Below, piece by piece: positions 50,914-51,511 of a stretch of 51,511 bases of DNA (its first letter is position 1; every line of letters begins with the position of its first letter). The DNA is taken from NCBI GenBank assembly GCA_949285835.1, contig CASEAR010000132.1, positions 1-51,511 on the forward strand, given 5' to 3'. The DNA is from an uncultured Verrucomicrobiota bacterium. Lineage in GTDB: Bacteria; Verrucomicrobiota; Kiritimatiellia; RFP12; UBA3636. The notes below the pieces were generated by a model. It was not told the DNA's origin, searched no databases, and saw only the letters and a list, made by a program, of their open reading frames with translations. The position numbers and the translations under genes were made by a program.

Positions 50914-51511
50914 GCGCCGCTCGGGAGCGGAAGCACCCCTTCCCCGCCCGTAAGCAGCATTTCGCCGGACTCCACGCGTCCCGATCGCCCCTCCATGGTC
51001 TGAGACAGAAGGTTGTCAAGCGCCTGGGGCGTGCATCCGGCCGTATGCGAACTCAGCAGGATGAAAAGAGGGCTGCCTGACAGCAGTGCCGCGCACATGT
51101 CAAGCGTCTTCACAAGATCCCTCTCTATCTTGTACATTTCCCCGCTCTCACCGCGTCCAAACGTAGGGGGATCAAGAATTACCGCGTCGTACTTCCTTCC
51201 GCGCCTGATCTCCCGTGTCATGAACTTATGAGCGTCGTCCACTATCCACCGTATTCCGTCAAACCCGTTAAGCACCGCATTCTCACTCGCCCACTGCACC
51301 ATTCCGCGCGATGCGTCGAGATGACATGCTGCCGCACCTCCCGCCGCCGCCGCCAGCGTTGACGCCCCGGAATACGCAAACAGATTGAGTACGCTTACCG
51401 GACGCCTCCGCACCGCCGTACGAACCGTATCTCTTATCCACTTCCACTGCGCACGCTGCTCCGGAAAGATTCCGAGATGCCCGAAATCCGTGGCTGAAAG
51501 ATAAAACTTCA
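50868..51511 (-). CDS. Class I SAM-dependent (RlmI/YwbD-type) methyltransferase, C-terminal part
   Basis: About 213 residues are visible; the 5' end lies beyond the window. LGIFPEQRAQWKWIRD and NLFAYSGASTLAAAAGGA (SAM-binding motif I) are typical of the COG1092/Methyltrans_SAM group, and VILDPPTFGRGESGE provides motif IV (DPP). The group methylates rRNA bases, for example 23S m5C, but the target here is unknown. Usual members have an N-terminal PUA domain, which would be outside the window. The stop lies inside the end of folK on the opposite strand. No terminator can be placed in this tail-to-tail overlap. Confidence 0.9.
   Translation of the reverse strand, partial: KFYLSATDFGHLGIFPEQRAQWKWIRDTVRTAVRRRPVSVLNLFAYSGASTLAAAAGGAAACHLDASRGMVQWASENAVLNGFDGIRWIVDDAHKFMTREIRRGRKYDAVILDPPTFGRGESGEMYKIERDLVKTLDMCAALLSGSPLFILLSSHTAGCTPQALDNLLSQTMEGRSGRVESGEMLLTGGEGVLPLPSGAYARWVSDSVVSGGA

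Overview
The window looks like chromosomal DNA from an anaerobic, LPS-bearing (diderm) bacterium. Support comes from an oxygen-sensitive trimeric-type [FeFe] hydrogenase operon, a GGGtGRT/NifU-like gene pair typical of anaerobes, lpxK, a FadL-type outer-membrane protein and a LolD/MacB-like exporter. The gene content, and one relic that resembles the leader of Lentisphaerota pseudopilin-like proteins, suggest the PVC group (Lentisphaerota/Victivallales or a relative). That assignment is inference; no rRNA gene is present. Most of the window is housekeeping and envelope metabolism. Genes sit in tight operons with ATGA overlaps, separated by several 0.4-1 kb gaps that hold relics, repeats and regulatory signals.

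Layout. 1-327: end of an unknown protein. 1141-2996 (minus): promoter, NifU-like scaffold, GGGtGRT protein, terminator. 3351-4680: trpB alone behind a strong promoter. 5078-5641 (minus): GNAT acetyltransferase. 6378-11503 (minus): hydrogenase operon hndA, HATPase, hndB, hndC, hndD, closed by a terminator. 11843-13314 (minus): FadL-like porin. 13434-20202 (minus): six-gene operon lpxK, ruvB, amidase, HAD hydrolase, response regulator, histidine kinase, with a near-consensus promoter. 20541-26558 (plus): glycosyltransferase, pcnB, purD, purE, tsaC and a DUF262-AlbA_2 fusion, followed by degenerate repeats. 27581-28093 (minus): ogt. 28618-33651 (plus): rseP, ispG, sugar-phosphate transferase, CDP-alcohol transferase. 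33695-36635 (plus): metG and a SpoU methyltransferase. 37156-39504 (plus): AmmeMemoRadiSam operon. 39679-43241 (plus): ABC exporter. 43242-44283: a gap with repeats and a possible transposase relic. 44284-46718 (minus): uppS, cdsA, hemolysin III-like. 46760-50913 (plus): tilS, a large EF-hand/membrane protein of unknown function, folK. 50868-51511 (minus): end of a class I methyltransferase.

The most unusual item is the protein at 25437-26558. It joins a nearly complete DUF262 domain (the GmrSD-type NTPase/sensor fold) to an AlbA_2 domain whose three acidic residues have the same spacing as the Schlafen RNase triad. It lies 18 nt behind tsaC (tRNA t6A synthesis), and its stop codon lies inside the first of four degenerate repeats. 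This reads as a candidate single-protein defence or RNA-targeting element. Other notable items are the CDP-alcohol transferase whose last catalytic Asp is His, the fused LigB-AMMECR1 protein with its radical SAM partner, the stand-alone HATPase in the hydrogenase operon, and the EF-hand membrane protein.

No tRNA, rRNA, CRISPR array or intact insertion sequence was recognised.
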